From NCBI RefSeq assembly GCF_904849725.1, contig NC_058519.1, positions 180,595,703-180,659,702 on the forward strand: a stretch of 64,000 nt of DNA, in the 5' to 3' direction. The stretch comes from Hordeum vulgare subsp. vulgare. Taxonomy: Eukaryota > Streptophyta > Magnoliopsida > Poales > Poaceae. Below the pieces are notes generated by a model that was not told the origin of the DNA, did no database searches, and was given only the letters and a program-made list of their open reading frames with translations. Shown here one piece after another: positions 12,339 to 25,576 of this stretch. Position numbers and translations under genes: made by a program. How positions within the stretch are numbered: position 1 is the first letter of the stretch; every line of letters starts with the position of its first letter.

Positions 12339-15300
12339 TGTTGGAAATATGCCCTAGAGGCAATAATAAAATGGTTATTATCATATTTCCTTGTTCATGA
12401 TAATCGTCTATTGTTCATGCTATAATTGTATTAACAGGAAACAATAATACATGCGTGAAAAAATAGATCACAATGTGTCCCTAGCAAGCCTCTAGTTGGC
12501 TAGCTCATTGATCAATAGATGATCATGGACATTGGATGTCATTGATAACAGGATCACATCATTGGGAGAATGATGTGATGGACAAGACCCAATCCTAAGC
12601 ATAGCACTGGATCGTGTTGTTCGTATGCTAAAGCTTTTCTAATGTCAAGTATCTTTTCCTTCGACCGTGAGATTGTGCAACTCCAGGATACCGTAGGAGT
12701 GCTTTGGGTGTATCAAACGTCACAACGTAACTGGGTGATTATAAAGGTGCACTACGGGTATCTCCGAAAGTATCTGTTGGGTTGGCACGAATCAAGATCG
12801 GGATTTGTCACTCCGTGTGACGGAGAGGTATCTCTGGGCCCACTCGGTAGAACATCATCATAATGAGCTCGATGTGACTAAGTAGTTAGTCACGGGATGA
12901 TGTGCTATGGGACGAGTAAAGAGACTTACCGGTAACGAGATTGAACAAGGTATAGGGATACCGACGATCGAATCTCGGGCAAGTTCAATACCGACAGACA
13001 AAGGGAATTGTATACAGGATTGATTGAATCCTTTACATCGTGGTTCATCCGATGAGATCATCGTGGAACATGTGGGAGCCATCATGGGTATCCAGATCCC
13101 GCTGATGGTTATTGGCCGGAGACGTGTCTCGGTCATGTATGCATGCCTCCCGAACCCGTAGGGTCTACACACTTAAGATTCTATGACGCTAGGGTCATAG
13201 GGAATTGTTCTATGAGGTTACCGAAGGTTGTTCGGAGTCCGGGATGAGATCCCGGACATCACGAGGAGCTCCGGAATGGTCCGGAGGTAAATATTGATAT
13301 ATATATATATATAGGTTGGATGGGTTCAGACGCCGGAAGGAAATGTTTCGGGCACAACTGGCAAAGTGCCGGGACCACCTGAAGGGTTCCGAAGGTCCAC
13401 CGGGAGGGGCCTGAGGACCCACAAGTATAGGGGATCAATCGTAGTCCTTTTGATAAGTAAGAGTGTCGACCCCAACGAGGAGCAGAAGGATGTGACAAGT
13501 GGTTTTCAGCAAGGTAAAATCTGCAGGCACTGAAATTGTCGGTAACAAGTGATTTTGTGGTCAGATGATTCGTAGCAAGCAACAAGTAACAAAAGTAGCA
13601 ATGGTGCAGCAAAGTGGCCCAATCCCTTTTGTAGCAAGGGACAAGCCTGGACACACGGGAATTTCTGTCATGCTAGTTTCATCATGTTCATATGATTCAC
13701 GTTCGTTACTTTGATAGTTTGATATGTGGGTGGGTCGGCGCTTGGGTACTGCCCTTACTTGGACACGCATCCCACTTATGATTAACCCTCTCGCAAGCAT
13801 CCGCAACTACAAAAGAAGAATTAAAACAAAGTCTAACCATAGCATTAAACTAGTGGATCCAAATCAGCCCCTTACGAAGCAACGCATAAACTAGGGTTTA
13901 AGCTTCTGTCACTCTAGCAACCCATCATCTACTTACTACTTCGCAATGCCTTCGTCTAGGCCCAAATAATGGTGAAGTGTTATGTAGTCGACGTTCACAT
14001 AACACCACTAGAGGAAAAACAACATACAACATATCAAATTACCGAACGAATACCAAATTCACATGACTACTATTAGCATGACTTATCCCATGTCCTCAGG
14101 AACAAAAGTAACTACTCACAAAGCATAATCATATCCATGACCGGAGAGGTAATGAGTAGCATCAAGGATCTGAACATAAACTCTTCCACCAAGTAATCCA
14201 ACTAGCATCAACTACAAAGAGTAATCAACACTACTAGCAACCTTACAGGTACCAATCGGAGTCGCGAGACGGAGACTGGTTACAAGTGATGAACTAGGGT
14301 TTGGTGATGAGATGGTGCTGATGAAGATGTTGATGGTGACGAGTCCCCTCCGATGAGAGGAGTGTTGGTGATGAAGATGGCGAGGATTTCCCCCTCCGAG
14401 AGGGAAGTTTCCCCGGCAGGATCATCCTGCCGGAGCTCTAGATTGGTTCTGCTGAAGTTCCGCCTCGTGGCGGCGGCGAAACCACGAAAAAGCTCCTCCC
14501 TGATTTTTTCCTGGACGAAAACCATCATATAGAAAAAGAGGGGGGCAAGTGGGCCAGCAGGTTGCCCACAAGCCCTCATGGCGCGGCCTGGGGAGTGGTC
14601 GTGCCGTGCTTGCTTGTGGCCAACCCCTGGCGCCCCTCTGGCACTTCTTCGGCCCAGTATTTTTGATAAATCAGGAAACAAATCCTCGTTGATTTTTATG
14701 GCGTTTGGAGTTGCGCATAATAGGTATCTCTACTTTGCTCCACTTTCAGGCCAGAATTCCAGTTGCCGGCATTCTCCCTCTTCATGTAAACCTTGCAAAA
14801 CAAGAGAGAAAAGGCATAAGAATTGTACCGTGAAGTGAAATAACAGCCAAAGAAGCGATAAATATCAACATGAAAACATGATGCAAAATGGATGTATCAG
14901 GGCCACAAGCCCCCAAAAGGTGACATGGGCCAAAAGGTGGAAGGGAACCAGCCCAAAGTGGGCTGGTGCGCCTCCCACCAGGGGCCCAAGGCGCAAGGGT
15001 GAGAGAATGGGGGCAAACCCTAAGTCAGGTGGGCCTTAGGCCCACCAGGGGGTGCGCCACCCCATCCTCCCCTCCTGGCCGCCACCTCCTGGCACCATCT
15101 AGGAATGTCGCACCCCTTACGGGTGGGAACCCTAAGGGGTGCGCCACCCCCCCCCCTTCCCCCTATATATAGTGGGGGGTTTGGCCATTGGAGACACGGC
15201 AATTTCTCTCTCTCTCTCTGCGTAGCCCTGCTTCTCTTCTTCCTCCTCTCCCACGGTGCTTGGTGAATCCCTGTCGGAAGACCTCGTCGCTCCATCTCCA

Positions 15301-15609
15301 CCATGCCATCATGCTGCCGGAGCTCTTCCCCAACCTCTCCCTCCTCCTTGCTCGATCAAGGTGCGGGAGACGTCACCGACTTGCGCGTGTGTTGAACGCG
15401 GAGGTGCCGAGGTTTGGCACTAGAATGGAATCACACCATGATCTGAATCGCAGCGAGTACGACTCCATCAACCTCGTTCTAGAAATGCTTCCGCTTAGAG
15501 ATCTTCAAAGGTATGAAGATGCTCTCACCCCTCTCTCGTTGGTGGTTTCTCCATAGGAAGATCTAAGTATGGCGTAGGAAAATTTTGATTTTTTCTACGT
15601 TACCCAACA
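12339..15609 (+). repeat. 3' LTR of the plus-strand copia, carrying a nested solo LTR
   Basis: Begins TGTTGGAAATATGCCCTAGA directly after the polypurine tract AAGTGGGAGAC and ends TACCCAACA. Subtracting the 1493 bp of nested LTR and duplicated target leaves about 1778 bp, the normal Angela/BARE-1 LTR size. The next five bases (ATATA, 15610-15614) would be the target duplication; its partner is off-window. The bases 12339-13411 and 14905-15609 are the two LTR halves. Confidence 0.88.
13412..14899 (-). mobile_element. Solo LTR of an Athila-type gypsy family
   Basis: A 1488 bp LTR, TGATACATCC to GGGTCCTCA on the minus strand, flanked by the perfect 5-bp repeat GGGCC (13407-13411 and 14900-14904). 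It is the same family as the LTR at 5800-11659. Only one LTR and no internal sequence is present, so the two original LTRs recombined and deleted the rest of the element. Confidence 0.9.
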
Positions 15610-16392
15610 ATATATATATATATTAATTCAGCATATATATATATATATATTCATGAGTTAATCAAGTTTGTCAATTTTATTTCGTCCATGCAACCTACAC
15701 GCTAATAGGTAAACATAGGTCCTAATCCCGTCCGAGTATGTGTAGATTGACTTTTTCCCATGTTGTGCTCCGGATCCGACACAGAATTTCGGTAGAACCT
15801 CCTCGCTGTTCTCCTGATACACATCTCGGCATTAGATAGAGAAGATGTGTACCCGGAGAACAACAAGGAGGCATTGACAAAATTCTGGATCTGATCTGGA
15901 GCAGAGCATGGGAAAACGAACCCAATCTGCACATACTCGGGCTGTCCATGGATAACGTGGACAATTTGAAAGGATGAAGGTTATAAATATGAAAATACAT
16001 GCATATTTATAGATGTCGGCCCATCGAACGGGAGACGCATACTGGTCACGCATACTGATGATTGAATATACCTATATCTAGCAAGTATCATCGACACGGA
16101 GATCGGAAGAAAGCAAATGAAGCGGGAGGACGAGATGTCATTTGTGCTCATCCACGAACGGAAGGAGCTCGTCGAACACACGGGGAGGTCGTCGAACCCC
16201 CACACCCTCAGAATCACAAAACAACTACACATTTAAATCCACACGATCAACACGATTATTCAATCCCGATAGAAATATCTCTAAGTTATTCTTTTTCTCA
16301 ATACTTTTCCACTTCTATTTTATTCAATATTATTCAATGTTTTCCCAATATAATTTAATCCCAATACTTTTCCACTTCTAATTTCTTATTTT
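15610..16392. other. Unassigned sequence with TA microsatellites
   Basis: Starts with two (AT)n runs (15610-15651). The rest has no recognised family or gene; the short frames on both strands lack similarity to anything I know. It may be interior DNA of the CACTA element whose end is at 17392. Confidence 0.4.
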
Positions 16393-16780
16393 TATCCTCT
16401 ATTTCTTCCTTTCTTCTCTTCTTCTTCTTCTTGTTGTTGTTGTTTTCTTCCTCTTCTTCTTTTCTTCTCCTCTTCTTCTTCTCATCTTCTTCTTCTTCTT
16501 CTTCTTCTTTTCTTCGTGTTCTTCTTTTTTTATCCTCTTCTTCTTTTCCTCTTTTTTTCTTCTTCTTCTTCTTCTTCTTCTTCTTTTTCTTCTTCTTATT
16601 CTTCTCTTATTCTTCTTCTTCTCCTCCTCTTCTCTTCTTCTTCTTCTTCTTTCCTTCTTTTCCTTTTTCCCTTTCATTTTTTTCCTTCTTCTTTTCTTCT
16701 TCTTTTCCTTCTTATTTTCTTCTTCTATTATTTTCCTTCTTCTTTTCTTCGTCTTCAACTTTTCCTTTTTATTTTTTTAT
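16393..16780. repeat. Imperfect (CTT)n polypyrimidine tract
   Basis: About 390 bases almost entirely of C and T on the plus strand, dominated by CTT/TTC triplets with T-run and CCT interruptions. The open frames across it (all Ser/Phe/Leu or all Lys/Arg/Glu) are composition artefacts. AAG/CTT repeats are frequent in Triticeae heterochromatin. Confidence 0.9.
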
Positions 16781-17392
16781 AACCTAACTAATCTACTAAA
16801 CTAACTAACCCAATAACCTAATTAACAGAAAAACAAAAAAATACCGGATGGGGCCGGGGCAATGGGACAGCGGGGGAGGTGGTGGGCCGGGGCGGCGGCA
16901 GGGCGGGGAGCCAGGGCGGCGGGGGGCAGGGCAGCGGAGAAGGTGGCCGACGGGGGAGGAGGGTGGGTGGGTGCGTTGGTGGCACCATGAGTAGTCGGGA
17001 TGGAAGAAGGTGGGAGGAGGGAGATGGGGGAGTGGGGGAAGAGAGAGGGGGGGTGATGGGAACAACCGTTATAGGGTCATCCTCTTTGCCGTTTGCGAGC
17101 AGATGGCAATGAGCCTAAAGGCGAATGGCAAAGAGAGTACTGATGGCAAAGAGCCCAAACCAACCCCACAATCTAGTGGGGCCCATCTGGGCTCTTTCCC
17201 AAGTGACTTTAGGCTCTTTGTTATCTGCTAGCAAATGAGAAAGAATGTGTCTATTCTTTGTTGTTTGTTTTGTGGAAGCAGACGGCAAAGAACATCTTTG
17301 TCGTCAGCAAGCAGACGACAAAGAACTTCTTAGTCGTCAGCAAGCAGACGATAAAGAATGGACTAGTGGCAAAGAAGCTGATTCTAGTAGTG
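16781..17392. mobile_element. One end of a CACTA (En/Spm) transposon
   Basis: The right end reads TCTAGTAGTG, so the inverted strand starts CACTACTAGAATCAG, a typical CACTA terminus, followed by ATA as possible 3-bp target duplication. Inward of it (about 17080-17385) lie subterminal repeats in both orientations built on GCAAAGA/TCTTTG (GACGGCAAAGAAC, GACGACAAAGAAC, GACGATAAAGAATG). 16840-17050 is very G-rich. No transposase is seen. The partner end was not found in the window and probably lies beyond the copia insertion to the left. Confidence 0.68.
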
Positions 17393-17395
17393 ATA

Positions 17396-18690
17396 TGTGA
17401 ATTTTGGAAACAAAAATCAACGAAAGGCAGTGCCCGAGGTGGTCATAATGTATCCAGGTTCAACCATGGGATATGGGCGCGTCAGGTTGCCTTGGGACTC
17501 AATCCTAACTTGATTAGATCCCTTCTTTCGCCAAAAGAAACATAATTTGTCAAGAAAATCCTCTCAAAATTTAAGCCCAATCGGAGTTATTGATCTCCAG
17601 ATATTTAAGAAACGGTGAAATGCCAGAAAACAAGAGGCGAAAACAAAGAGACAGATCCCATCTTGATGGAGCTCTTGCCCTCCGAGAGACATGGCGTCCA
17701 TGGACCAGAGGGGAAGCTCTACGCCCATCTAGGGGAGACCAAGGAAAAAGAAGGAGGGGGCCTCTCCCTCTCCCCCCTCTCTCCCGATGGCGCCGGAACG
17801 TCGCTGGAGGAACCACCATGACGACGATCTACACCAACAACTTTGCCGTTGTCATCACCAACTCTCTCTCCCTCTATGTAGCAGCGTAACACCTCTTTTA
17901 CCACTGTAATGTCTACTTAAACATGGTTCTCAATGCTATAACTTATTATCCAATCATGTGTGGCTATCATATGATGTTTGACTAGATTTGTTTTGTCCTA
18001 TGGTTGATTGATGATTTTGATTGGGCTGACTTCTATGTTTTATTATGGTGCTGTCCTACCGTGCCTTCCATGCCACCACCACACGTGGCGGGTTACCGTT
18101 GGAGGGTGTTGAAATACATTCATAATTCGCTTATAGTGGGTTGTCTGAATGACTGAAATTCAAATACGAGTAACGGGGTTGTTGTGCATGGGAGTAAAGA
18201 TGACTTATTACTTAAAGGTGTGGTTGGATTTTACCTTAATGATCTTTAGTAGTTGCGGATACTTGCTAGAGTTTCAATCATAAGTGCATAGGATCCAAAT
18301 ATGGAAAGTATGTTACCTCATGCCTTTCCCTCATGTAAAACTTCAATAATGATTACCGGTCTAGTTATCATTTGCCTAGACAAATTCTTCTCTTGTTATA
18401 CAAAAACTTTCTATTAAAACAACTAACTTTTATTATCTTGCAAATTATTCATAGTTTTATTTACGAAAGTACACCTAGTTTTATTGTCGCAAAGTACTAC
18501 TAGTTTCATTCTCGCAAAATAGTTTATTTCTTATACTAGGTAAAGTGAACATTGTTGCATGTAGAGTTGTATCGATGGTCGATAGAACTTGAGAGAATAT
18601 TATTTCTATATTTAGGATCTTATTGGGTTCGACACTCTTACATCAATAAATTCTACAATTGATCCCCTATACTTATGTGTTATGAGTTGT
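17396..18690 (+). repeat. Old, truncated gypsy LTR
   Basis: The sequence has the plan of an Athila-type LTR in plus orientation: a gene-like GC-rich segment with AAACGGTGAAATGCCAG and a CTTGATGGAGC region (17600-17700), a T-rich 3' half, then GGGTTCGACACTCTTAC and GATCCCCTATACTTATGTG near 18595-18680, which is the 3' LTR end motif of this group. The LTR start is missing, cut at the CACTA end. After 18690 a mutated remnant of the primer binding region may remain (GTTGTCGTCAGCG for the usual TGGCGCCGTTGCC neighbourhood). No coding potential. Confidence 0.6.
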
Positions 18691-19665
18691 CGTCAGCGTT
18701 CAGGAGAGAGAGGGTGAGGGGCAGGAGGCATGACGAGGTTAAAGAAAATAAAAGGTTTTTATGGCCCCAAAATATAATGGTTAGGTCGCTATTAGTTGTC
18801 AGCTCACTTGGGTTTTGTCTAGTTCCTTCAAAAACTCGACACCTCTTTTGTTTCAAAAAGAGGCTAAATCCACATAATTGCAAGGCACAGAGTCAATCTT
18901 ATTGATTATTAAGCAGAATACAAAACAAAGACAACTACAGATGAACCATTACCATTAAGAATAGTAAAATTGTATCCAATCCCTACTCTCTCACGAATTA
19001 GGAGTTCATGGCCATTTGTTGGACATTTCTAACCGTTAGATCTTCCTGTGATGTTGGGTTGAGCGCTAAACATGCCACACATCCTAAGGGAAACTATTCC
19101 CGTAGCTTTTTTGTCCCCCTGTGGTTACTTAGGCCTCTTGAGACAACCATTTAACCAGAAAGGTCCAATGTGTGTGGCTGCTGGATCCCTTGTTTGTAAG
19201 AAAATTGACCGATCCAGAATCGAGAGGAGGGAATTTCATAAACCACCACTTATTGGTGCTAGTGTTGTAGAGAACACCTATTATATAGGTTTTTTGTGAA
19301 GAACATCACATATTGGTGTAATGCATTACAGGTAGGTCTAATCTAGTGTTTGGAAACATTGACATAATTTCAAACAAATGGGTCCTGATTGTAAGTGCAC
19401 ACATGGCAATAAAAACCGGCCACACTAGCCAACATATTAAACTCCCATTATCTCCAAAACTTGTGCTTTGAGTGAGGCAAAACTTTCCTAGATTAGTATT
19501 GAATACATGTAGTATTTACTGGAATTATTTCATATTTTTCAACAAATGTTAACCTTTGAACAAAAGTGGCATAAAAGGTTCCTACAAATCCATTATCTAG
19601 CAACCTATTAAATAAATGGCATAAAACTTTCCCAGAATATTACTATAGAATGTGTAATTTACTAG
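18691..19665. other. Unassigned, AT-rich sequence
   Basis: No recognised gene, RNA or transposon family. One frame of 75 codons at 19072-19299 has no known similarity and ordinary composition. Ends at the truncation point of the next copia element. Confidence 0.4.
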
Positions 19666-22508
19666 AATAATTTGTTAGCATTCTTTGGATCAACAAAACG
19701 TTCGGGTTGCATCATATACAACTCTTCCTTAAGAAAACCGTTAAGGAACGCCGTTTTGACATCCATCTGCCAGATTTCATAATCGAAAAATGCACCTATT
19801 GCTAACATGATTCGGACGGACTTAAGCATCGCTACCGGTGAGAACTTCTCATCGTAGTCAACTCCTTGAACTTGTGAAAAACCCTTTGCCAGAATCGAGC
19901 TTTATAAACGATCACACTACTGTCTGCGTCCGTCTTCTTCTGAAAGATCCATTTGTTCTGAATAGCCTTGCGGCCTTCAAGTAATACTTCCAAAGTCCAC
20001 ACTATGTTTTCATGCATAGATCCTATCTCTGACTTCATGGCCTCCAGCCATTTGTTGGAATCCGGGCCCACCATTGCTTCTTCACAATTCGCAGGTTCAT
20101 TGTTGTCTAACAACATGATTGATAAGACAGGATTACCATACCACTCAGGAGCAGGACGTGATCTTGTCGACCTGCGAGGTCTGATAGGAACTTGATCCAA
20201 AGTTTCATGATCCTCATCATTAACTTCCTCCTCAACCGGCGTCGCTTCGATAGAGGTTTCCCCTTGCCCTACGCCACCATCTAGAGGGAGTAGAGGTTTG
20301 ACAACCTCATCAGGTTCTATCTTCCTCCCACTCAATTCTTTCGAGAGAAACTCCTTCTCAAGAAAAGCTCCGTTCTTAGAAACAAACACTTTGCCCTCGG
20401 ATCTGAGATAGAAGGTGTACCCAACTATCTCCTTTGGGTAACCTATGAAGACGCACTTTTCCGCTTTGGGTTCCAGCTTTTCAGACTGAAGCTTTTTTAC
20501 ATAAGCATCACATCCCCAAACTTTAAGAAATGACAACTTTGGCCTCTTGCCATACCACAGCTCGTATGATGTCCTCTCAAGAGATTTTGATGGTGCCCTA
20601 TTTAAAGTGAATGCAACTGTCTCTAATGCATAACCCCAAAACGGTAATGGCAAATCGGTAAGAGACATCATAGATCACACCATATCTAACAAAGTACGAT
20701 TACGATGTTCGGACACACCATTACGGTATGGTGTTCCAAGCGGTGTCAACTGTGAAACAATTCCACATTGTCTTAAGTGAGCACAAAACTCAAAACTCGG
20801 ATACTCACCCCCACGATCAGAACGTAGGAACTTGAGCTTCTTGTTAAGATGATTTTCAACTTCACTCTGAAATTGCTTGAACTTCTCAAATGTTTCAGAC
20901 TTGTGCTTCATCAAGTAGATTTATCCATACCTACTCAAATCGTCAGTGAAGGTGAGAAAATAATGATATCCACCGCGCGCCTCCACATTCTTCGGACCGC
21001 ATACATCGGTATGTATGATCTCCAACAAGTCACTTGCACGCTCCATTGTTTCGGAGAACGGAGTCTTAGTCATCTTGCCCACGAGGCATGGTTCGCACGT
21101 GTCAAGTGATTCAAAATCAAGTGACTCCAAAAGCCCATCGGAATGGAGTTTCTTCATGCGCTTTACACACATATGACCCAAGCGGCGGTGCCACAAAAAC
21201 GTGGCGCTATCATTGTTAACTCTACATCTTTTGGTCTCAATGTTATGTATATGTGTATCATCACAATCAAGATTCAATATGAACAATCCTCTCACATTGG
21301 GTGCATGACCATAAAAGATATTACTCATAGCAATAGAACAACCATTATTCTATCACTTAAACGAGTAACCTTCTCGCAATAAACAAGATCCAGATATAAT
21401 GTTCATGCTTAACGCATGCACTAAATAACAATTATTTAAGTTCATAACTAATCCTGATGGTAACTAAAGTAAGACTATGCCGACGGCGATTGCATCAACC
21501 TTGGAACCATTTCCCACGTGCATCGTCGCTTCATCCTTCGCCGGCCTTCATTTATTCCGCAGTTCCTGCTTCGAGTTGCAAATATGAGCAACAGAACCGG
21601 TATCAAATACCCAAGCACTACTACGAGAGTTGGTTAAGTACACATCAATAACATGTATATCACATATACCTGATTTTTCTTTGGCCGCCTTCTTATCAGC
21701 CAAATACTTGGAGCAGTTACGCTTCCAGTGACCCATCCTCTTGAAATAAAAACACTCTATTTCCGGCTTAGGTCCGGCCTTGGGTTTCTTCGTAGGATTG
21801 GCAATAGGTTTGCCGCTCTTCTTGGAGTTACCCTCCTTGCCTTTGTCGTTTCTCTTGAAACCAGTGGTCTTATTGACCATCAACACTTGATGCTCTTTCC
21901 GGAGTTCTGACTCTGCGACTTTCAGCATCACGAATAACTCGCTGGGTGACTTGTTCATCCCTTGCATGTTATAGTTCAACACAAAGCTCTTGTAGCTAGG
22001 TGGCAGCGATTGAAGAATTCTGTCAGTGATAGCCTCTTGTGGGAGTTCAATCCCCAGCTCAGCTAGACAGTTTGAGTACCCCAGACATTTTCAGCACATG
22101 TTCGCTGACAAACGAATTCTCCTCCATCTTGCAACCATAGAATTTATCAGAGGTCTCATACCTCTCGATCCGGGTGTTCTTCTAAAAGATAAACTTCAAC
22201 TCCTGGAACATTTCAAATGCTCCATGACGCTCAAAGCGACATTGAAGTCCCGGTTCTAAGCCATACAAGAATGCATATTGAACTACTGAGTAGTCCTCCT
22301 TACGCGATTGCCAAGCGTTCAAAACATCTTGGTCAGACGTAGTGGGTGGTTCATCTCCTAGCGCAGCATCAAGGACATAATTATTTTTTCCAACTTATAG
22401 GATGAGCCTAAGATTATGTGCCCAGTCTACAAAGTTGCTTCCATCATCTTTCAACTAAGCTTTATCTAGGAATGTATTGAAATTTAGGGTTGCTACTGCG
22501 TGAGCCAT
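19666..22508 (-). pseudogene. Copia gag-pol polyprotein remnant
   Basis: Reading starts at ATG 22508 (MAHAVATLNFNTFLDKA-like), as in related copies. Recognisable pieces include gag with zinc knuckle CFYFKRMGHWKRNC, where the second Cys of the CCHC box is Phe (21548-21982), protease WVFDTGSVAHICNS, the integrase zinc-binding region HRRLGHMCVKRMKKLHSDGL and the core IIHTDVCGP...FLRSDRGGEYP, then the reverse-transcriptase start KNKWIFQKKTDAD. The frames at 19832, 20675, 20921 and 21548 share one phase and are separated by single stop codons (TGA near 20672, TAA near 20918, a TGA-TAG pair near 21350). There are further frameshifts in gag and near 19880. Not functional. Confidence 0.85.
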
Positions 22509-23760
22509 TGATCTATAACATAAAATATTGCAAAGTGGACTTAGACTATGTTCAAGACAATTAGAGTTTAACTAATCAAATTACTAATAAAATCCCACTC
22601 AAAAAATACATCCCTCGAGTCATTTCAGTGGTGCATGATCCAAATTCGCTAACTCAAGTCCGATCATCACGTGAGTTGAGTATAGTTTCAGTGGTAAACA
22701 TCTCTATGCTAATCATATCAACTATACGATTCATGCTCGACCTTTCGGTCTCATGTGTTCCGAGGCCATGTCTGCACATGCTAGGCTCGTTAAGTTTAAC
22801 CCGAGTGTTCCGCGTGTGAACCTGTTTTGCACCCGTTGTATGTGAACGTTGAGTCTATGACACCCGATCATCACGTGGTGTCTCAAAACGGCGAACTATC
22901 GCAACGGTGCACAGTCAGGAAGAACACAATTTCATCTTGAAATTTTAGTGAGGGATCACCTTATAATGCTACCGTTGTTCTAAGCAATATAAGGTGCATA
23001 AAAGGACTAACATCAAACGTAATTCATAAGTGACATGATATGGCCATGATCTTGTGCTTCTTGATCTCCATCACCAAAGCACCGGCATGATCTTCTTGTC
23101 ACCGACGCCACACCATGATCCCCATCATCATGATCTCGATCATTGTGCTGCCATCGAGGTTGTCATTCTATCTATGCTATTACTACTAAAGCTACAACCT
23201 AGCAATATAGTAAACACATCTGCAAACACGAAGGTTAGTTCAAAGACAACCATATGGCTCCTGCCGGTTGCCGTAGCATTGACGTGCAAAGTCGATATTA
23301 ACTATTACAACATGATCATCTCATACATCCAATATATCACATCATGTCTTTGGCCATATCACATCACAAGCATACCCTGCAAAAACAAGTTAGACGTCCT
23401 CTAATTTTGTTGTTGCATGTGTTTACGTGGTTGCTATGGGTATCTAGTATGATCGCATCTTACTTACGCAAAAACCACAACGGAGATGTGCAAATTGCTA
23501 TTTAACCTCTCTCCAACGACCGCCTCGGTCAAATCCAAATCAACTAAAGTTGAATAAAAGTCACCCGCCAGTCATCTTTATACAACGAGTTGCATGTTGG
23601 TCGATGAAACCAGTCTCTCGTAAGCGTACGAGTAATATCGGTCCGGGCCGCTTCAATCCAACAATACCGCCGAATCGAGAAAAGACTGAGGAGGGCCGCA
23701 AATCGAACATCAACGCCCACAAAAACTTTTGTGTTCTACTCGAGATAACATCTACGCATG
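22509..23760 (-). other. 5' untranslated leader of the truncated copia
   Basis: About 1.25 kb between primer binding site and gag ATG, matching the leader at 51598-52839 in the young Angela copy. Long untranslated leaders are normal in BARE-1/Angela. No gene. Confidence 0.8.
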
Positions 23761-23778
23761 AACCTAGCTCTGATACCA
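23761..23778 (-). other. Primer binding site (initiator tRNA-Met type)
   Basis: Minus strand reads TGGTATCAGAGCTAGGTT one base after the LTR end. TGGTATCAGAGC is complementary to the 3' end of plant initiator tRNA-Met and is the standard copia primer site. Confidence 0.9.
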
Positions 23779-23779
23779 C

Positions 23780-25576
23780 TGTTGGGGAACATTGCATGGG
23801 AAACAAAAAATTTCCTACGCACATGAAGACCTATCATGGTGATGTTCATCTACGAGACGAAGATTGGATCCACATACCCTTGTAGATCGCTAAGCGGGAA
23901 GCGTTAAGAAACACGGTTGATGTAGTGGGACAACTTCGTGATTCAAATCACTGTCGTCCCATGATCCGTTCCGATCTAGCGCCGAACGGACGACACCTCC
24001 GCGTTCAGCACACGTACAGCTCGATGACGATCTCGACCTTCTTGATCTAGCAAGAGAGCCAGAGAAGTAGTTGAGTTCTCCGGCAGCGTGACGACGCGCC
24101 GGTGGTGCTGATGATCTACTCCTGCATGGCTTCGCCCGAGCTCTGCAGAAATCCGATCTAGAGGAAGAACTACGTGGTATAGGTTTGAGTTGCACGTGGC
24201 AAAGTTGTGTCTCAAAAGCCCTAAAACCACCAGTATATATAGGAGGAGGGGAGGGGCTACCCTTGGGGCTCAAGGGAGCCCCAAGGGCGCCGGCCGATGG
24301 GAGGAGGTGGACTCCCACCCCAATTCGGTTTGGGGGAAGGAGTCCACTCCTTCCTTCCCATCTCCCTCTTTCCTTGTTTTTTCTTTTCCTTCGGTTTTTC
24401 CACTTGTGGCGCCATAGCCCTTTTGGGTTGGCCTCACCAGCCCACTAAGGGCTGGTGCGCCACCCTAGGGTTACTGGGCTCACTTCCGGGTGGGTGGGCC
24501 CCTCCCGGTGAATACCCGGAACCCATTCGTCACTCCCGGTACAGTGCCGGTAATGCCCGAAAACATTCCGGTGATCGAATGAAACCATCCTATATATCAA
24601 GCTTCGTTTCGGAACCATTCCGGAAACCCTCGTGACGTCCGTAATCTCATCCGGGACTCCGAACAACCTTCGGTCACCAACACATATAACTCAACTATAC
24701 TAAAACGACATCGAACCTTAAGTGTGCAGACCCTGCGGGTTCGAGAACTATGCAGACATGACCCGAGACACTCCTCGGTCAATATCCAATAGCGGGACCT
24801 GGATGTCCATATTGGATCCTACATACTGTACGAAAATCTTATCGGTTGAACCTTTGTGCCAAGGATTCATATAATCCCGTATAACATTCCCTTTGTCCTT
24901 TGGTATGTTACTTGCCCGAGATTTGATCGTCGGTATCCCTATACCTATTTCAATCTCGTTACCGGCAAGTCTCTTTACTCGTTCCGTAATACAAGATCCC
25001 GTGACTTACACTTGAGTCACGTTGCTTGCAAGGCTTGTTGTGATGTTTTTTTACCGAATGGGCCCCGAGATACCTCTCCGTCACATGGAGTGACAAATCT
25101 CAGTCTTGACCCATGTCAACTCAATGGACACCTTGGGAGATACCTTTAGAGCACCTTTATAGTCACTCAGTAACGTTGTGACGTTTGATACACACAAGGT
25201 ATTCCTCCGTGTCAATGAGTTACATGATCTCATGGTCATAGGAATGAATACTTGACACGCAGAAAACAATAGCAACAAAATGACACGATCACATGCTACG
25301 TTCATAGTTTGGGTCTAGTCCATCATATGATTCTCCTAATGATGTGACCCACTTATCAAGTGGCAACACTTGCATATGGTCAGAAAACCTTAACCATCCT
25401 TGATCAACTGGCTAGCCAACTAGAGGCTTGCTATGGACATTGTTTTGTCTATATATCCACACATATATCTATGCTTTCATTCAATACAATTATAGCATGG
25501 ATAATAAACGATTATCTTGAAACAGGAAATGTAATAATAACTATTTTATCATTGCCTCTAGGGCATATTTTCAACA
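23780..25576 (-). repeat. 5' LTR of the truncated copia
   Basis: 1797 bp, TGTTGAAAATATGCCCTAGA to TTCCCCAACA on the minus strand. The family matches the LTRs at 60033-61824 and 49762-51583. It has the typical LTR plan: A/T-rich U3 and a GC-rich block near 24000-24500 containing TATATATAGG (24234-24243, minus strand CCTATATATA), the probable TATA box. Confidence 0.9.

Larger units (their letters stand above)
19666..25576 (-). mobile_element. Angela/BARE-type copia, 3' half deleted
   Basis: A minus-strand copia with 5' LTR (23780-25576), primer binding site, leader, gag, protease, integrase and the beginning of reverse transcriptase. It stops abruptly near 19666, within the reverse-transcriptase segment that follows VKTAFLNGFLKEELY in related copies. 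RNase H and the 3' LTR are absent. The base after the 5' LTR opens ATAGG, the expected target duplication, which has no partner because the other end is lost. Its 5' LTR ends 373 bases from the CslF stop codon. Confidence 0.87.

Noticed and set aside
15188..15556. Frame of 122 codons at the end of the copia LTR
   Set aside because: Equivalent LTR segments in the other copies carry different breaks, and it lies wholly inside LTR sequence.
16399..16787. Open frames of about 119 codons on both strands
   Set aside because: They come from the CTT tract, giving poly-Ser/Phe/Leu or poly-Lys/Arg products with no protein character.
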